Source: Methylobacterium sp. DB0501
GTDB taxonomy: Bacteria > Pseudomonadota > Alphaproteobacteria > Rhizobiales > Beijerinckiaceae
Assembly: GCF_011043735.1 (NCBI RefSeq)
Contig: NZ_JAAKGV010000022.1
Span: 62,001-126,000, forward strand
Direction: 5' to 3'
Length of the DNA: 64,000 nucleotides
Positions within the stretch are counted from its first letter, which is position 1, and each line of letters starts with the position of its first letter. A model generated the notes under the pieces. It was not told where the DNA came from. It did no database searches and saw only the letters and a program-made list of their open reading frames with translations. Position numbers and translations under genes: made by a program. This document shows, piece by piece, positions 33,849-42,034 of the stretch.

Positions 33849-34352
33849 ATGGTCGAGAACAAGCGGCGGCGGTCCTTCGAGGCCGGGCATCGGCTCAAGT
33901 TCATGGTGCTGGTCGACGAGACGCCGGAATGCGACCGCGCGGTGCACTTCGCGGTGCGCCGGGCGGCGCGGCTCGGCGCCCGGGTGGTGATGCTGGCGGT
34001 GGCCGAGCCGCCCGAGACCATGGAATGGCTCGGCGTCGGCGACGCGATGCGGGCCGAGGCCGAGGCCGAGACGACGGAGCGCCTGGAGATGCTGGCGGCG
34101 GCGGCGCGTCAGGCCGCCGGGGTCGATCCCGAGCTCGTCGTGCGCACCGGCGAGCGCGCCGACGCGATCCTGCGCCAGATCGAGGAGGACGAGGACATCG
34201 CCTTCCTGGTGCTGGCCGCCGCCACCGGCAGCGACGGGCCGGGGCCGCTCGTCTCCTCGATCGCCGGGCGTACCGCCGGCAGCTTCCCGGTGCCGGTGGT
34301 GATCGTGCCGGGGGCCCTGAGCGAGGCGGAGATCACCGCGCTCGCCGGTTGA
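33849..34352 (+). CDS. Universal stress protein family (UspA-like)
   Basis: 167 residues, one Usp domain: KFMVLVDETPECDRAVHFAVRRAARLGARVVMLAVAEPPE, the mid-helix LEMLAAAARQAAG, and the C-terminal nucleotide-loop region VSSIAGRTAGSFPVPVVIVPG, where the usual G-x9-G-S pattern is partly kept. Start ATG 33849 (MVENKRRRSFEAGHRL). Not in an operon with nfuA, 120 bp downstream, though co-transcription is possible. Confidence 0.88.
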   Translation: MVENKRRRSFEAGHRLKFMVLVDETPECDRAVHFAVRRAARLGARVVMLAVAEPPETMEWLGVGDAMRAEAEAETTERLEMLAAAARQAAGVDPELVVRTGERADAILRQIEEDEDIAFLVLAAATGSDGPGPLVSSIAGRTAGSFPVPVVIVPGALSEAEITALAG

Positions 34353-34472
34353 CGTCGGCGCGGCCTCCATTGAGCTTTCGCCCGTTCGGGTCCACATCTG
34401 CGCCAGACGTGCTCGCGCGCGTCGTTCCCGGCCGGCCTTGAACCGGCGCAGAGAACTTTTCGAGGATCACCG

Positions 34473-35036
34473 ATGTTCATCCAGACCGAAGCCACCCCGA
34501 ACCCCGCCACCCTGAAGTTCCTGCCCGGCAAGGTCGTCCTGGCCGACGGCACCTTCGAGGCGCGGGACGAGGGCGCTGCGGCGCGCTCGCCGCTCGCCCG
34601 CGCCCTGTTCGGCGTGCCCGGCGTGTCCGGCGTCTATCTCGGTCACGACTTCATCTCGGTGACCAAGGCCGAGGGCGAGCCCGGCTGGCCGCAGGTCAAG
34701 CCCGCGGTGCTCGGCGCCATCATGGAGCACTTCATGTCGGGGGCCCCGGTCCTCGAGGCCGGCCACGCCCCCGAGGAGGCGGCGGAAGAGTTCTACGAGG
34801 AGGCCGACGCCGACACGGTGGCCACCATCAAGGACCTGCTCGAGACCCGGGTCCGCCCGGCGGTGGCCGGCGACGGCGGCGACATCACCTTCCGGGGTTT
34901 TCGCGATGGCGTGGTCTTCCTGGAGATGAAGGGCGCCTGCTCGGGCTGCCCGTCCTCCACCGCGACCCTGCGCCAGGGCGTGCAGAACCTCTTCCGCCAC
35001 TTCCTGCCGGACGTGCGCGAGGTCCAGGCGATCTGA
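34473..35036 (+). CDS. nfuA: NifU-family iron-sulfur carrier (Nfu)
   Basis: Delivers Fe-S clusters to apoproteins in the cytoplasm. 187 residues: N-terminal Nfu_N domain (MFIQTEATPNPATLKFLPGK) and a C-terminal NifU domain with the cluster-binding C156-S-G-C159 motif in MKGACSGCPSSTATLRQGV. This is the common alphaproteobacterial two-domain form. Confidence 0.95.
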   Translation: MFIQTEATPNPATLKFLPGKVVLADGTFEARDEGAAARSPLARALFGVPGVSGVYLGHDFISVTKAEGEPGWPQVKPAVLGAIMEHFMSGAPVLEAGHAPEEAAEEFYEEADADTVATIKDLLETRVRPAVAGDGGDITFRGFRDGVVFLEMKGACSGCPSSTATLRQGVQNLFRHFLPDVREVQAI

Positions 35037-35286
35037 CGATCGCGATCGGCGCGCTCCCGACCCCGAATTCGCCGCCGGGCGGTTTCCCCGCGGGCGGCGG
35101 ATGATCTAAAGGCTGAGACCGAACCGGGCCGTCCCGCATCTGCGGGGCGGTCCGTCTTGTGTTAACCTGTGCGTGCCATGCTGGGACTCGAGCGGCCGGA
35201 TCGTCAGCGATCCGGCGCGGCCGGCGGCACGGACCCGGCCGCGGCGACGAACCCGCGGGCGGACGAGAGGGCGGAGCCTGACGGTG

Positions 35287-35985
35287 ATGCGGATCCTGGC
35301 CATCGACACGGCGCTCGAGCGCTGCGCGGCCTGCATCATGGCGGATGACTCGCCCGAGCCCCTGTCCCAGGAGAGCATGGACCTCACGCGCGGCCATGCC
35401 GAGGCGCTGCTGCCCCTCGTCGAGCGGGTGATCGCCCGGGTCGAGGGCGGGTTCGACAGCCTCGACCGGGTCGCCGTCACGGTCGGCCCCGGCAGCTACA
35501 CGGGTCTCAGGGTCGGCCTCTCGGCGGCCCGCGCGGTCGGGCTCGCCTGCGGCATCCCGGTCGTCGGCGTCACCACCCTGTCGGCCCTGCTCGCGCCGCT
35601 GCTGGCGGCTGACGACGATTTCCTCGGCCAGGGCTACCTGCTCGCCGCCGCGATCGATGCCCGGCACGGTCACGTCTATTTCCAGGCCCTGAGCCAGGAC
35701 GGCGGCATCGCCGTCCCGCCGAGCCTGCTGCCGCTCGCGGAAGCCCTGCGGCTCATCGGCTCCGGCCCGGCGGCGCTCGCCGGCTCCGCCGCCCCGGCGC
35801 TGGCGGCCGCCGCCGCCGGTCAGGGCGTGCGCGCCGTGGTCCCGGAGGGGCACATCGCCCCGCAGATCGAATGGATCGCCTCGCTCGGCCTCGTCGCCGA
35901 CCCGGCCCATGCCCTCGCCCGCCCTCTCTACCTGCGTGGGCCGGATGCCCAGCCGCAGGACCACGCGCGGCTCGCCCGCCGCTGA
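35287..35985 (+). CDS. tsaB: tRNA threonylcarbamoyladenosine biosynthesis protein TsaB
   Basis: Partner of TsaD in t6A37 modification of ANN-decoding tRNAs. 232 residues, ASKHA fold: MRILAIDTALERCAACI, then TVGPGSYTGLRVGLSAARAVGLACGIPVVGV, the TsaB signature. ATG 35287 directly follows an in-frame GTG. rimI begins 11 bp after the stop, the conserved tsaB-rimI pair. Confidence 0.94.
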   Translation: MRILAIDTALERCAACIMADDSPEPLSQESMDLTRGHAEALLPLVERVIARVEGGFDSLDRVAVTVGPGSYTGLRVGLSAARAVGLACGIPVVGVTTLSALLAPLLAADDDFLGQGYLLAAAIDARHGHVYFQALSQDGGIAVPPSLLPLAEALRLIGSGPAALAGSAAPALAAAAAGQGVRAVVPEGHIAPQIEWIASLGLVADPAHALARPLYLRGPDAQPQDHARLARR

Positions 35986-35996
35986 CGGAGCTTCCG

Positions 35997-36479
35997 ATGA
36001 AGTGGATGCCGTTCCGCTCACCTCCCACCGCCCATGTCGCGCCGCTGAATTCGGCCGACCGGGCCGGTGAGCTCGCGGCGCTCCACGCCACCGCCTTCGC
36101 GCGGCCCTGGGAGGCGGACGAGTTCGAGCGGATGCTGTGCGAGCGCGGCCACGTCGCCCACGCCCTGATGCTGGGCGCGGTGCTCGCCGGCTTCGTGCTG
36201 TCGCGCCAGGTGCTCGACGAGGCCGAGATCCTGACCGTCGTTCTCGGGCCGGCCTCCCGCGGCGCGGGCCTGAGCCGCCAGCTGCTCCGGGCCCACCTCG
36301 TGGCGCTGGAGGATCTCGGCGTGCGCCGGGTCCATCTCGAGGTCGACGACGGCAACGTCCCGGCGCTCGCTCTCTACCGGCGCCTCGGCTTCACCGAGAC
36401 CGGCCGGCGGGCGAGCTACTACGCCCGGCCGGACGGCAGCCGCGCCAACGCCATCATGATGCAGATCGCGCTCGGCTGA
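35997..36479 (+). CDS. rimI: Ribosomal-protein-alanine N-acetyltransferase RimI
   Basis: GNAT enzyme acetylating the N-terminus of S18 or related targets. 160 residues. ATAFARPWEADEFERMLCERG, the acetyl-CoA loop VLGPASRGAGLSRQLLRAHL and VHLEVDDGNVPALALYRRLGFTETGRRASYY are the RimI motifs. ACGGAG precedes ATG 35997. Co-transcribed with tsaB. Confidence 0.93.
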   Translation: MKWMPFRSPPTAHVAPLNSADRAGELAALHATAFARPWEADEFERMLCERGHVAHALMLGAVLAGFVLSRQVLDEAEILTVVLGPASRGAGLSRQLLRAHLVALEDLGVRRVHLEVDDGNVPALALYRRLGFTETGRRASYYARPDGSRANAIMMQIALG

Positions 36480-36680
36480 GGCACAGGCCCACGCGCCGCA
36501 TCGCCATTCCGACGCGACGTCAGGATACGCCGCGACGAAGCCGGCCGTCTTCCGTCGCGCGGCCGGATGGAGACGCCCCCCGATGGTCCGCCGCCTGCTC
36601 GCGCCGTGCCCGAGCGCCCTCGCGCCGGCCTGGCCCGCTGCCGCGCAATCCGGTACGCCGGACAGGAGCCCCTGATCCAG

Positions 36681-36845
36681 ATGAGCGGCCGTGTCTTCGG
36701 CAAGGAGCCGGCCCCGTCCGAGTCGGTCATCGACGGCGACAGCGTCCGCTGCGCCGACGGCCGGGACGCGACCGTCTTCACGGACGTGGACCATCCCGGC
36801 CACGACGAGCGGCAGGCGCCCGCCGGCTTCACCCTGCTGCGCTGA
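36681..36845 (+). CDS. Small hypothetical protein
   Basis: 54 codons in which nearly all third positions are G or C (MSGRVFGKEPAPSESVIDGD ... GFTLLR), stronger bias than the flanking non-coding DNA. AGGAG lies about 12 nt before the ATG, farther than ideal; the frame extends upstream to ATG 36567 but that part has weaker bias. Lies alone in the 486-bp gap between rimI and the acyltransferase gene; a fur homologue that I would expect there in relatives is not seen. Confidence 0.4.
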   Translation: MSGRVFGKEPAPSESVIDGDSVRCADGRDATVFTDVDHPGHDERQAPAGFTLLR

Positions 36846-36965
36846 CGACCCGGTGCCGGAGGGGCCGGTGCCGGAGGACCCGGTACGGTGGACGGGCCGG
36901 GCCGGACTTGGTATGCGCCCCGCGCCCTCCCGGAATCTCCCGAGCCCGCGCCGACGACGGAAATC

Positions 36966-37868
36966 ATGACGTACCTCGTCGCCGGCCTGCGACTCCTCGC
37001 CTACGCCGTCACCTTCGCGCTGCTCGCCGGGCCGCACTGGCTCGTGCTGAAGCTCGGGCGCGGCAAGCGCGGCGGCCACGCCCCGGCCTGGTTGCACCGG
37101 GTGTTCGTGCGCCTGTTCCAGCTGCGCATCACCGTCGCCGGCACGCCACCGGCCCCGGGGGAGGCGGCCCTGGTGCTGGCCAACCACATCTCCTGGCTCG
37201 ACATCCCGGTCCTCGGGAGCCTGCGGCCGCTCTCCTTCGTGGCGAAGTCGGAGATCGCCGGCTGGCCGGTGATCGGGACCCTCGCGCGGCTCCAGCGCAC
37301 GGTCTTCATCGACCGCGCCCGCAAGCGCCACACCGCGGTAGTCAATACGGAGATGAGCCGGCGCCTGCGCGCGGGCGACCTGATCGTGCTGTTCGCCGAA
37401 GGGACCACCGGCGACGGCACCCGGCTGCTGCCGTTCCGCACCTCCCTCGTCGGCGCCGCCCGGGCGGCGATCACCGAGGGCGGGCTCGACCGGGTCCGGC
37501 TGCAGCCGCTCTGCATCGCCTATACGCGCCGCCACGGCCTGCCCCTGACCCGCGCCGAGCGGCCTGACATCGCCTGGTACGGCGACATGGAGCTCGGTCC
37601 CAGCGTCAAGCTGTTCTTCGCCCGCGGGCCGATCGACGTGACGGTGACCTGGGGCGAGCCGATCGTGTTCGCGGCCGGCACCGACCGCAAGGCCGCGACG
37701 GCCCTGGCCGAGGCCGCGGTGCGCCGCGCCCTGCAGGAGGCGGTGACCGGCCGCCCGCCGGCGCCCGCGCAAGTGCCCGTGCGAGAGCCCGTATCGGAGG
37801 CGCCGCGCGCCGATGCCCCGGCCGCTGGCGCCGCACCGCCTATTCTCATTCCGGCCGCGACGGCTTAA
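36966..37868 (+). CDS. 1-acyl-sn-glycerol-3-phosphate acyltransferase (PlsC family)
   Basis: Acylates lysophosphatidate at the inner membrane. 300 residues: an N-terminal membrane segment (about 3-28), catalytic N-H-I-S-W-L-D (HX4D, about 77-82), acceptor-binding FVAKSEIAGWPVIG and FAEGTTGDGTRLLPFRTSLV. A Pro/Ala-rich tail of about 45 residues follows. Start ATG 36966. miaB starts 77 bp later. Confidence 0.92.
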   Translation: MTYLVAGLRLLAYAVTFALLAGPHWLVLKLGRGKRGGHAPAWLHRVFVRLFQLRITVAGTPPAPGEAALVLANHISWLDIPVLGSLRPLSFVAKSEIAGWPVIGTLARLQRTVFIDRARKRHTAVVNTEMSRRLRAGDLIVLFAEGTTGDGTRLLPFRTSLVGAARAAITEGGLDRVRLQPLCIAYTRRHGLPLTRAERPDIAWYGDMELGPSVKLFFARGPIDVTVTWGEPIVFAAGTDRKAATALAEAAVRRALQEAVTGRPPAPAQVPVREPVSEAPRADAPAAGAAPPILIPAATA

Positions 37869-37945
37869 ATGGAGGGAGTTGGCCCGGGGCAAGGTGTGTC
37901 CGGGGCCGACGCCGCATCCGATCATCTCCCTGCAGGGCCGGTTCG

Positions 37946-39289
37946 TTGAAGAAAGCGTTCGTCAAATCCTACGGCTGCCAGATGAACGTCTACGACGCCT
38001 CCCGCATGGTCGACCTGCTCGGCCGCGAGGGCTTCGTCGAGACCGGCACCGTGGAGGAGGCCGACGTCGTCGTCCTCAACACCTGCCACATCCGCGAGAA
38101 GGCGGCGGAGAAGGTCTATTCCGAGCTCGGTCGCCTGCGGGTGCTCAAGGGCGAGCGCTCGCAAGCCGGCCGGGACACCACGGTGGTGGTGGCGGGCTGC
38201 GTCGCCCAGGCCGAAGGCCGCGAGATCCTGAACCGCGCGCCGGGCGTCGACGTGGTGGTGGGCCCGCAGAGCTACCACCGCCTGCCCCAGCTGCTCGCCG
38301 CCGCGAAGGACGGCCGGGTCGTCGACACCGAGTTCCCGGTCGAGGACAAGTTCGACCACCTGCCGCCGCGTCGCACCCCGGGCGTCTCGGCCTTCCTGAC
38401 CGTGCAGGAGGGCTGCGACAAGTTCTGCGCCTTCTGCGTCGTGCCCTATACTCGTGGCGCGGAGGTCTCGCGGTCGGTCGAGAAGATCGTGGCGGAAGCC
38501 GGGCGGCTGGCGGCGGCGGGCGCCCGCGAGCTGACCCTGATCGGCCAGAACGTCAACGCCTTCCATGGGGCCGGCCCTGACGGGCGCGACTGGACCCTCG
38601 GCGAGTTGCTCCACCGCGTCGCCGCGATCCCGGGAATCCTGCGGTTGCGCTACACCACCAGCCACCCGCGCGACATGGACGAGGCGCTGATCGCGGCCCA
38701 TCGCGACCTGGCGGCCCTGATGCCCTACCTGCACCTGCCGGTGCAGTCGGGCTCCGACCGGATCCTCGCGGCCATGAACCGCAAGCACGATGCCGACACC
38801 TATCGCCGGCTGATCGACCGGGTGCGGGCGGCCCGGCCCGACATCGCGCTCTCCTCCGACTTCATCGTCGGCTTCCCGGGCGAGACCGACGCCGACCACG
38901 CCGAGACGATGCGGCTGATCGCCGATGTCGGCTTTGCCAGCGCCTTCTCGTTCAAGTACAGCCCGCGCCCCGGCACGCCCGCGGCCGACAGCGCCGACGC
39001 GGTGCCCGAGGCGGTGAAGAGCGAGCGGCTGGCCGAGCTGCAGTCCCTGCTCGAGCGCCAGCGCCAGGACTTCAACCACGCCACCGTGGGAAGGACCGTG
39101 CCGGTGCTGATTGAAAAGGCCGGGCGCCATCCGGGCCAGATCGCCGGAAAGTCGCCCTATCTCCAGGCGGTGCAGATCGAGGGTGACGTCTCGGCGATCG
39201 GCCGCGAGGTTCGCGTCCGGATCACCCGGGCCGGCTCGAACAGCCTGTTCGGCGAGGCGGTGGAGCCTGCGATCGTGGCGGCCGCGTGA
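37946..39289 (+). CDS. miaB: tRNA-2-methylthio-N6-dimethylallyladenosine synthase
   Basis: Radical-SAM enzyme adding the 2-methylthio group to i6A37 of tRNA. 447 residues. N-terminal cluster ligands C11, C47 and C85; radical-SAM C157-x3-C161-x2-C164 (EGCDKFCAFC); TRAM domain at the C-terminus. Start is TTG 37946 (product (M)KKAFVKSYGCQMNVYD); no ATG lies at the conserved beginning. Its stop overlaps the phoH start by 4 bp (GTGA). Confidence 0.96.
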   Translation: MKKAFVKSYGCQMNVYDASRMVDLLGREGFVETGTVEEADVVVLNTCHIREKAAEKVYSELGRLRVLKGERSQAGRDTTVVVAGCVAQAEGREILNRAPGVDVVVGPQSYHRLPQLLAAAKDGRVVDTEFPVEDKFDHLPPRRTPGVSAFLTVQEGCDKFCAFCVVPYTRGAEVSRSVEKIVAEAGRLAAAGARELTLIGQNVNAFHGAGPDGRDWTLGELLHRVAAIPGILRLRYTTSHPRDMDEALIAAHRDLAALMPYLHLPVQSGSDRILAAMNRKHDADTYRRLIDRVRAARPDIALSSDFIVGFPGETDADHAETMRLIADVGFASAFSFKYSPRPGTPAADSADAVPEAVKSERLAELQSLLERQRQDFNHATVGRTVPVLIEKAGRHPGQIAGKSPYLQAVQIEGDVSAIGREVRVRITRAGSNSLFGEAVEPAIVAAA

Positions 39290-40428
39290 GGAACGACAGG
39301 ATGCCGATGGGAGAGGCGGGCGGCCGCGGGCCGAAGGGACGCGACGCGCGCGAGCGCGAACTCGCGCCGCGGGTGGTGGCAGGCTTGAGCGAGGCCGCCG
39401 AGATCGCGCTCACCTTCGACGACAACCGGCTGGCGAGCCTGGTCTTCGGCCAGTACGACCAGAACGTCGCCCATCTCGAGCGCCGTCTCGGCGTGGTGGC
39501 GACCGCGCTCGGCAACCACGTCGTCGTCAAGGGCCCGCCCGATTCGACCGAGCGGGCGCGGCGGGTGCTGGAACTGCTCTATACCCGCGTCCGCGACGGG
39601 GGCGGGACGCCGCTCACCCTCGGCGACGTCGACGGGGTGATCCAGGAGAGTTCGCTCCAGGGCAACCTGTTCTCGCCGGCCGAGGCTCCGGCCGACGGCG
39701 AGCGGCCCTCCTTCGACCAGATCGCCACCCGGCGCCGCGGCGGCGTGCGGGCCCGCAACGCGGCCCAGGACGCCTATATCCGGGCGTTGCGCGCCCACGA
39801 GCTGGTCTTCGCGGAAGGCCCGGCCGGCACCGGCAAGACCTGGCTCGCCGTCGGCTATGCCGTCTCGCTCCTCGAGCAGGGCCATGCCGAGCGGCTGATC
39901 CTGTCGCGCCCGGCGGTCGAGGCGGGTGAGCGCCTCGGCTTCCTGCCCGGCGACATGCGCGAGAAGGTCGATCCGTATCTTCGCCCGATCTACGACGCCC
40001 TCTACGACTTCATGGAGGCGCGCCACGTCGATCGCGGCCTCCAGACCGGCATGATCGAGATCGCGCCCCTCGCCTTCATGCGCGGCCGGACCCTGACCAA
40101 CGCGGTGGTGCTGCTCGACGAGGCGCAGAACACCACCTCGATGCAGATGAAGATGTTCCTGACCCGGCTCGGCGAGAATTCGCGCATGATCGTCACCGGC
40201 GATCCGAGCCAGATCGACCTGCCGCCGGGCCAGAGATCCGGCCTCGTCGAGGCCGTGCGGATCCTCGACGGCGTCGAGGGCGTCGGGCGGGTGACGTTTC
40301 GGGACGTCGACGTGGTGCGCCACGACCTGGTGCGCCGGATCGTCACGGCCTACGAGACCGATGCGAGGGAGCACCAGGACGAGATGCCCCAGCGCCCGAC
40401 TCCCCCGCGCCGGGGGGCGCTGCCGTGA
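39286..40428 (+). CDS. PhoH family ATPase
   Basis: 380-residue cytoplasmic P-loop protein: KH-like N-terminal part (about 40-110), Walker A in FAEGPAGTGKTWLAVGYA, Walker B VVLLDEAQNTTSMQMKMFLTR and VTGDPSQIDLP. Role is linked to RNA metabolism with YbeY but is not firmly known. GTG start overlaps the miaB stop, and its own stop overlaps the ybeY start (GTGA); the chain is translationally coupled. Confidence 0.94.
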   Translation: MRNDRMPMGEAGGRGPKGRDARERELAPRVVAGLSEAAEIALTFDDNRLASLVFGQYDQNVAHLERRLGVVATALGNHVVVKGPPDSTERARRVLELLYTRVRDGGGTPLTLGDVDGVIQESSLQGNLFSPAEAPADGERPSFDQIATRRRGGVRARNAAQDAYIRALRAHELVFAEGPAGTGKTWLAVGYAVSLLEQGHAERLILSRPAVEAGERLGFLPGDMREKVDPYLRPIYDALYDFMEARHVDRGLQTGMIEIAPLAFMRGRTLTNAVVLLDEAQNTTSMQMKMFLTRLGENSRMIVTGDPSQIDLPPGQRSGLVEAVRILDGVEGVGRVTFRDVDVVRHDLVRRIVTAYETDAREHQDEMPQRPTPPRRGALP

Positions 40429-40913
40429 GCCGGCACGAGAACGAGATTGACGTCGCCGTCGAGGATCCGCGCTGGGAGGGCGTGGCGCCCGACCTCGAGG
40501 CCTTCGTGGCCGATGCCGTCGAGGCGGCGCTCGCCATCGTGCCGCCCGGCGGCCCGATCGAGATCAGCCTCGTGCTGACCGACGATGCCGCGGTGCAGGA
40601 GCTGAACCGCACCTGGCGGGGCAAGGACAAGCCGACCAACGTGCTGTCCTTCCCCAACGAGCAGCCCCATGGCGGCGGGCCGCGCCTGCTCGGCGACGTC
40701 GTTCTTGCCTATGACACACTCCTGCGCGAGAGTGCGGAGCAGTCCAAGCCCCTCGGCCACCACCTCGCCCATCTCGTGGTTCATGGCACGCTGCACCTCC
40801 TCGGTCACGACCACGAGCTCGGCGATGCCGAGGCCGACGCCATGGAGGCGTTGGAGGTCGCTGCCCTGCGGCGCCTCGGCGTGCCGGACCCGTACGGCGA
40901 CGCGGCCGGTTGA
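40425..40913 (+). CDS. ybeY: Endoribonuclease YbeY
   Basis: Single-strand endoribonuclease in 16S rRNA 3' maturation and ribosome quality control. 162 residues with the zinc triad in HGTLHLLGHDHELGDAE (H3 motif) and KPTNVLSFPNEQP. GTG start inside the phoH stop. Followed by corC after 33 bp, the standard order. Confidence 0.96.
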   Translation: MSRHENEIDVAVEDPRWEGVAPDLEAFVADAVEAALAIVPPGGPIEISLVLTDDAAVQELNRTWRGKDKPTNVLSFPNEQPHGGGPRLLGDVVLAYDTLLRESAEQSKPLGHHLAHLVVHGTLHLLGHDHELGDAEADAMEALEVAALRRLGVPDPYGDAAG

Positions 40914-40946
40914 GCCGCGGACGTTCTCACCCCAGACGCGAGAGAC

Positions 40947-41987
40947 ATGAGCAACGATCGAAGTCGCAGCGCCGCCGCGACCGCGCAGGCGATTCCGGAG
41001 GACGACAGTCCGGGGCGCGAACCCTGGTACGACCGCCTCCTCAGCATCTTCCACCTGAAGACGCGCGACGCCCAGCGCGACGGCCTCTCGGACGCCCTCG
41101 CCGAGATGCAGAGCGGCGACCACGCCGTCTCCCCGGTCGAGCAGGCGATGCTCAAGAACGTGCTGAGCCTCCACCGGGTGCGGGTCGACGACGTGATGAT
41201 CCCCCGGGCCGACGTGGTGGCGGTCTCGATCGACACCACGCTCGGCACCCTGCTCAAGGTGTTCCGCGGTGCCGGCCATTCCCGCCTGCCGGTCTACGGC
41301 GACAGCCTCGACGATCCCCGCGGCATGGTCCATATCCGCGACTTCGTCGACTACATGGCGAACCGCGCCGAGGCCGGCGGCGACCGCCTGCCCGACCTCG
41401 CCGGGGTCGACCTTACCGAGACCCTCGCCACCACTCGCATCCTGCGGCCGGTGCTGTTCGTGCCGCCCTCGATGCCGGCGATCGACCTGCTCGCCCGGAT
41501 GCAGGCGAGCCGCACCCACATGGCCCTCGTCATCGACGAGTATGGCGGCACCGACGGCCTGATCTCGATCGAGGACCTGATCGAGGTCGTCGTCGGCGAC
41601 ATCGAGGACGAGCACGACGAGGCCGAGGGCCACCGCGTCCTGAAGGTCGACGGCGAGAGCGAGATCTTCGTCGCCGACGCCCGCGCCAGCCTCGACGACG
41701 TCGCCGAGGCGACCGGCGTCGACCTCGCGGCGGCGGTGGGGGAGGCGGCCGAGGAAGTCGACACCCTCGGCGGCCTGATCGTCACCATCGCCGGCCGCGT
41801 CCCTGCACGGGGCGAGGTCATCGCCGTTCCGGGCGATTTCGAGGTCGAGGTGCTGGATGCGGACCCACGGCGCATCAAGCGCCTGCGCATGCATCGCGGC
41901 CTCGCCCGCCTCACCGGCCCCGAGACGCCGCTGGCCCTGCCGCCGCCGGAGGGCGAGGCCGGCCTGCGGGCTGAAACCGCCGCCTGA
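40947..41987 (+). CDS. corC: CBS-domain CorC/HlyC family protein
   Basis: 346 residues: two CBS domains (about 75-205, with VDDVMIPRADVVAVSIDTT and FRGAGHSRLPVYGDSLDDPRGMVHIRD) and a CorC_HlyC domain at about 255-335. No DUF21 membrane domain. Implicated in Mg/Co efflux or membrane integrity; precise role uncertain. Member of the phoH-ybeY-corC-lnt string. Confidence 0.93.
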   Translation: MSNDRSRSAAATAQAIPEDDSPGREPWYDRLLSIFHLKTRDAQRDGLSDALAEMQSGDHAVSPVEQAMLKNVLSLHRVRVDDVMIPRADVVAVSIDTTLGTLLKVFRGAGHSRLPVYGDSLDDPRGMVHIRDFVDYMANRAEAGGDRLPDLAGVDLTETLATTRILRPVLFVPPSMPAIDLLARMQASRTHMALVIDEYGGTDGLISIEDLIEVVVGDIEDEHDEAEGHRVLKVDGESEIFVADARASLDDVAEATGVDLAAAVGEAAEEVDTLGGLIVTIAGRVPARGEVIAVPGDFEVEVLDADPRRIKRLRMHRGLARLTGPETPLALPPPEGEAGLRAETAA

Positions 41988-42034
41988 TCCTCATTTTGCG
42001 GCGTCGCGCGCGGCGCCGCCCCGCGAGCCCGCCC

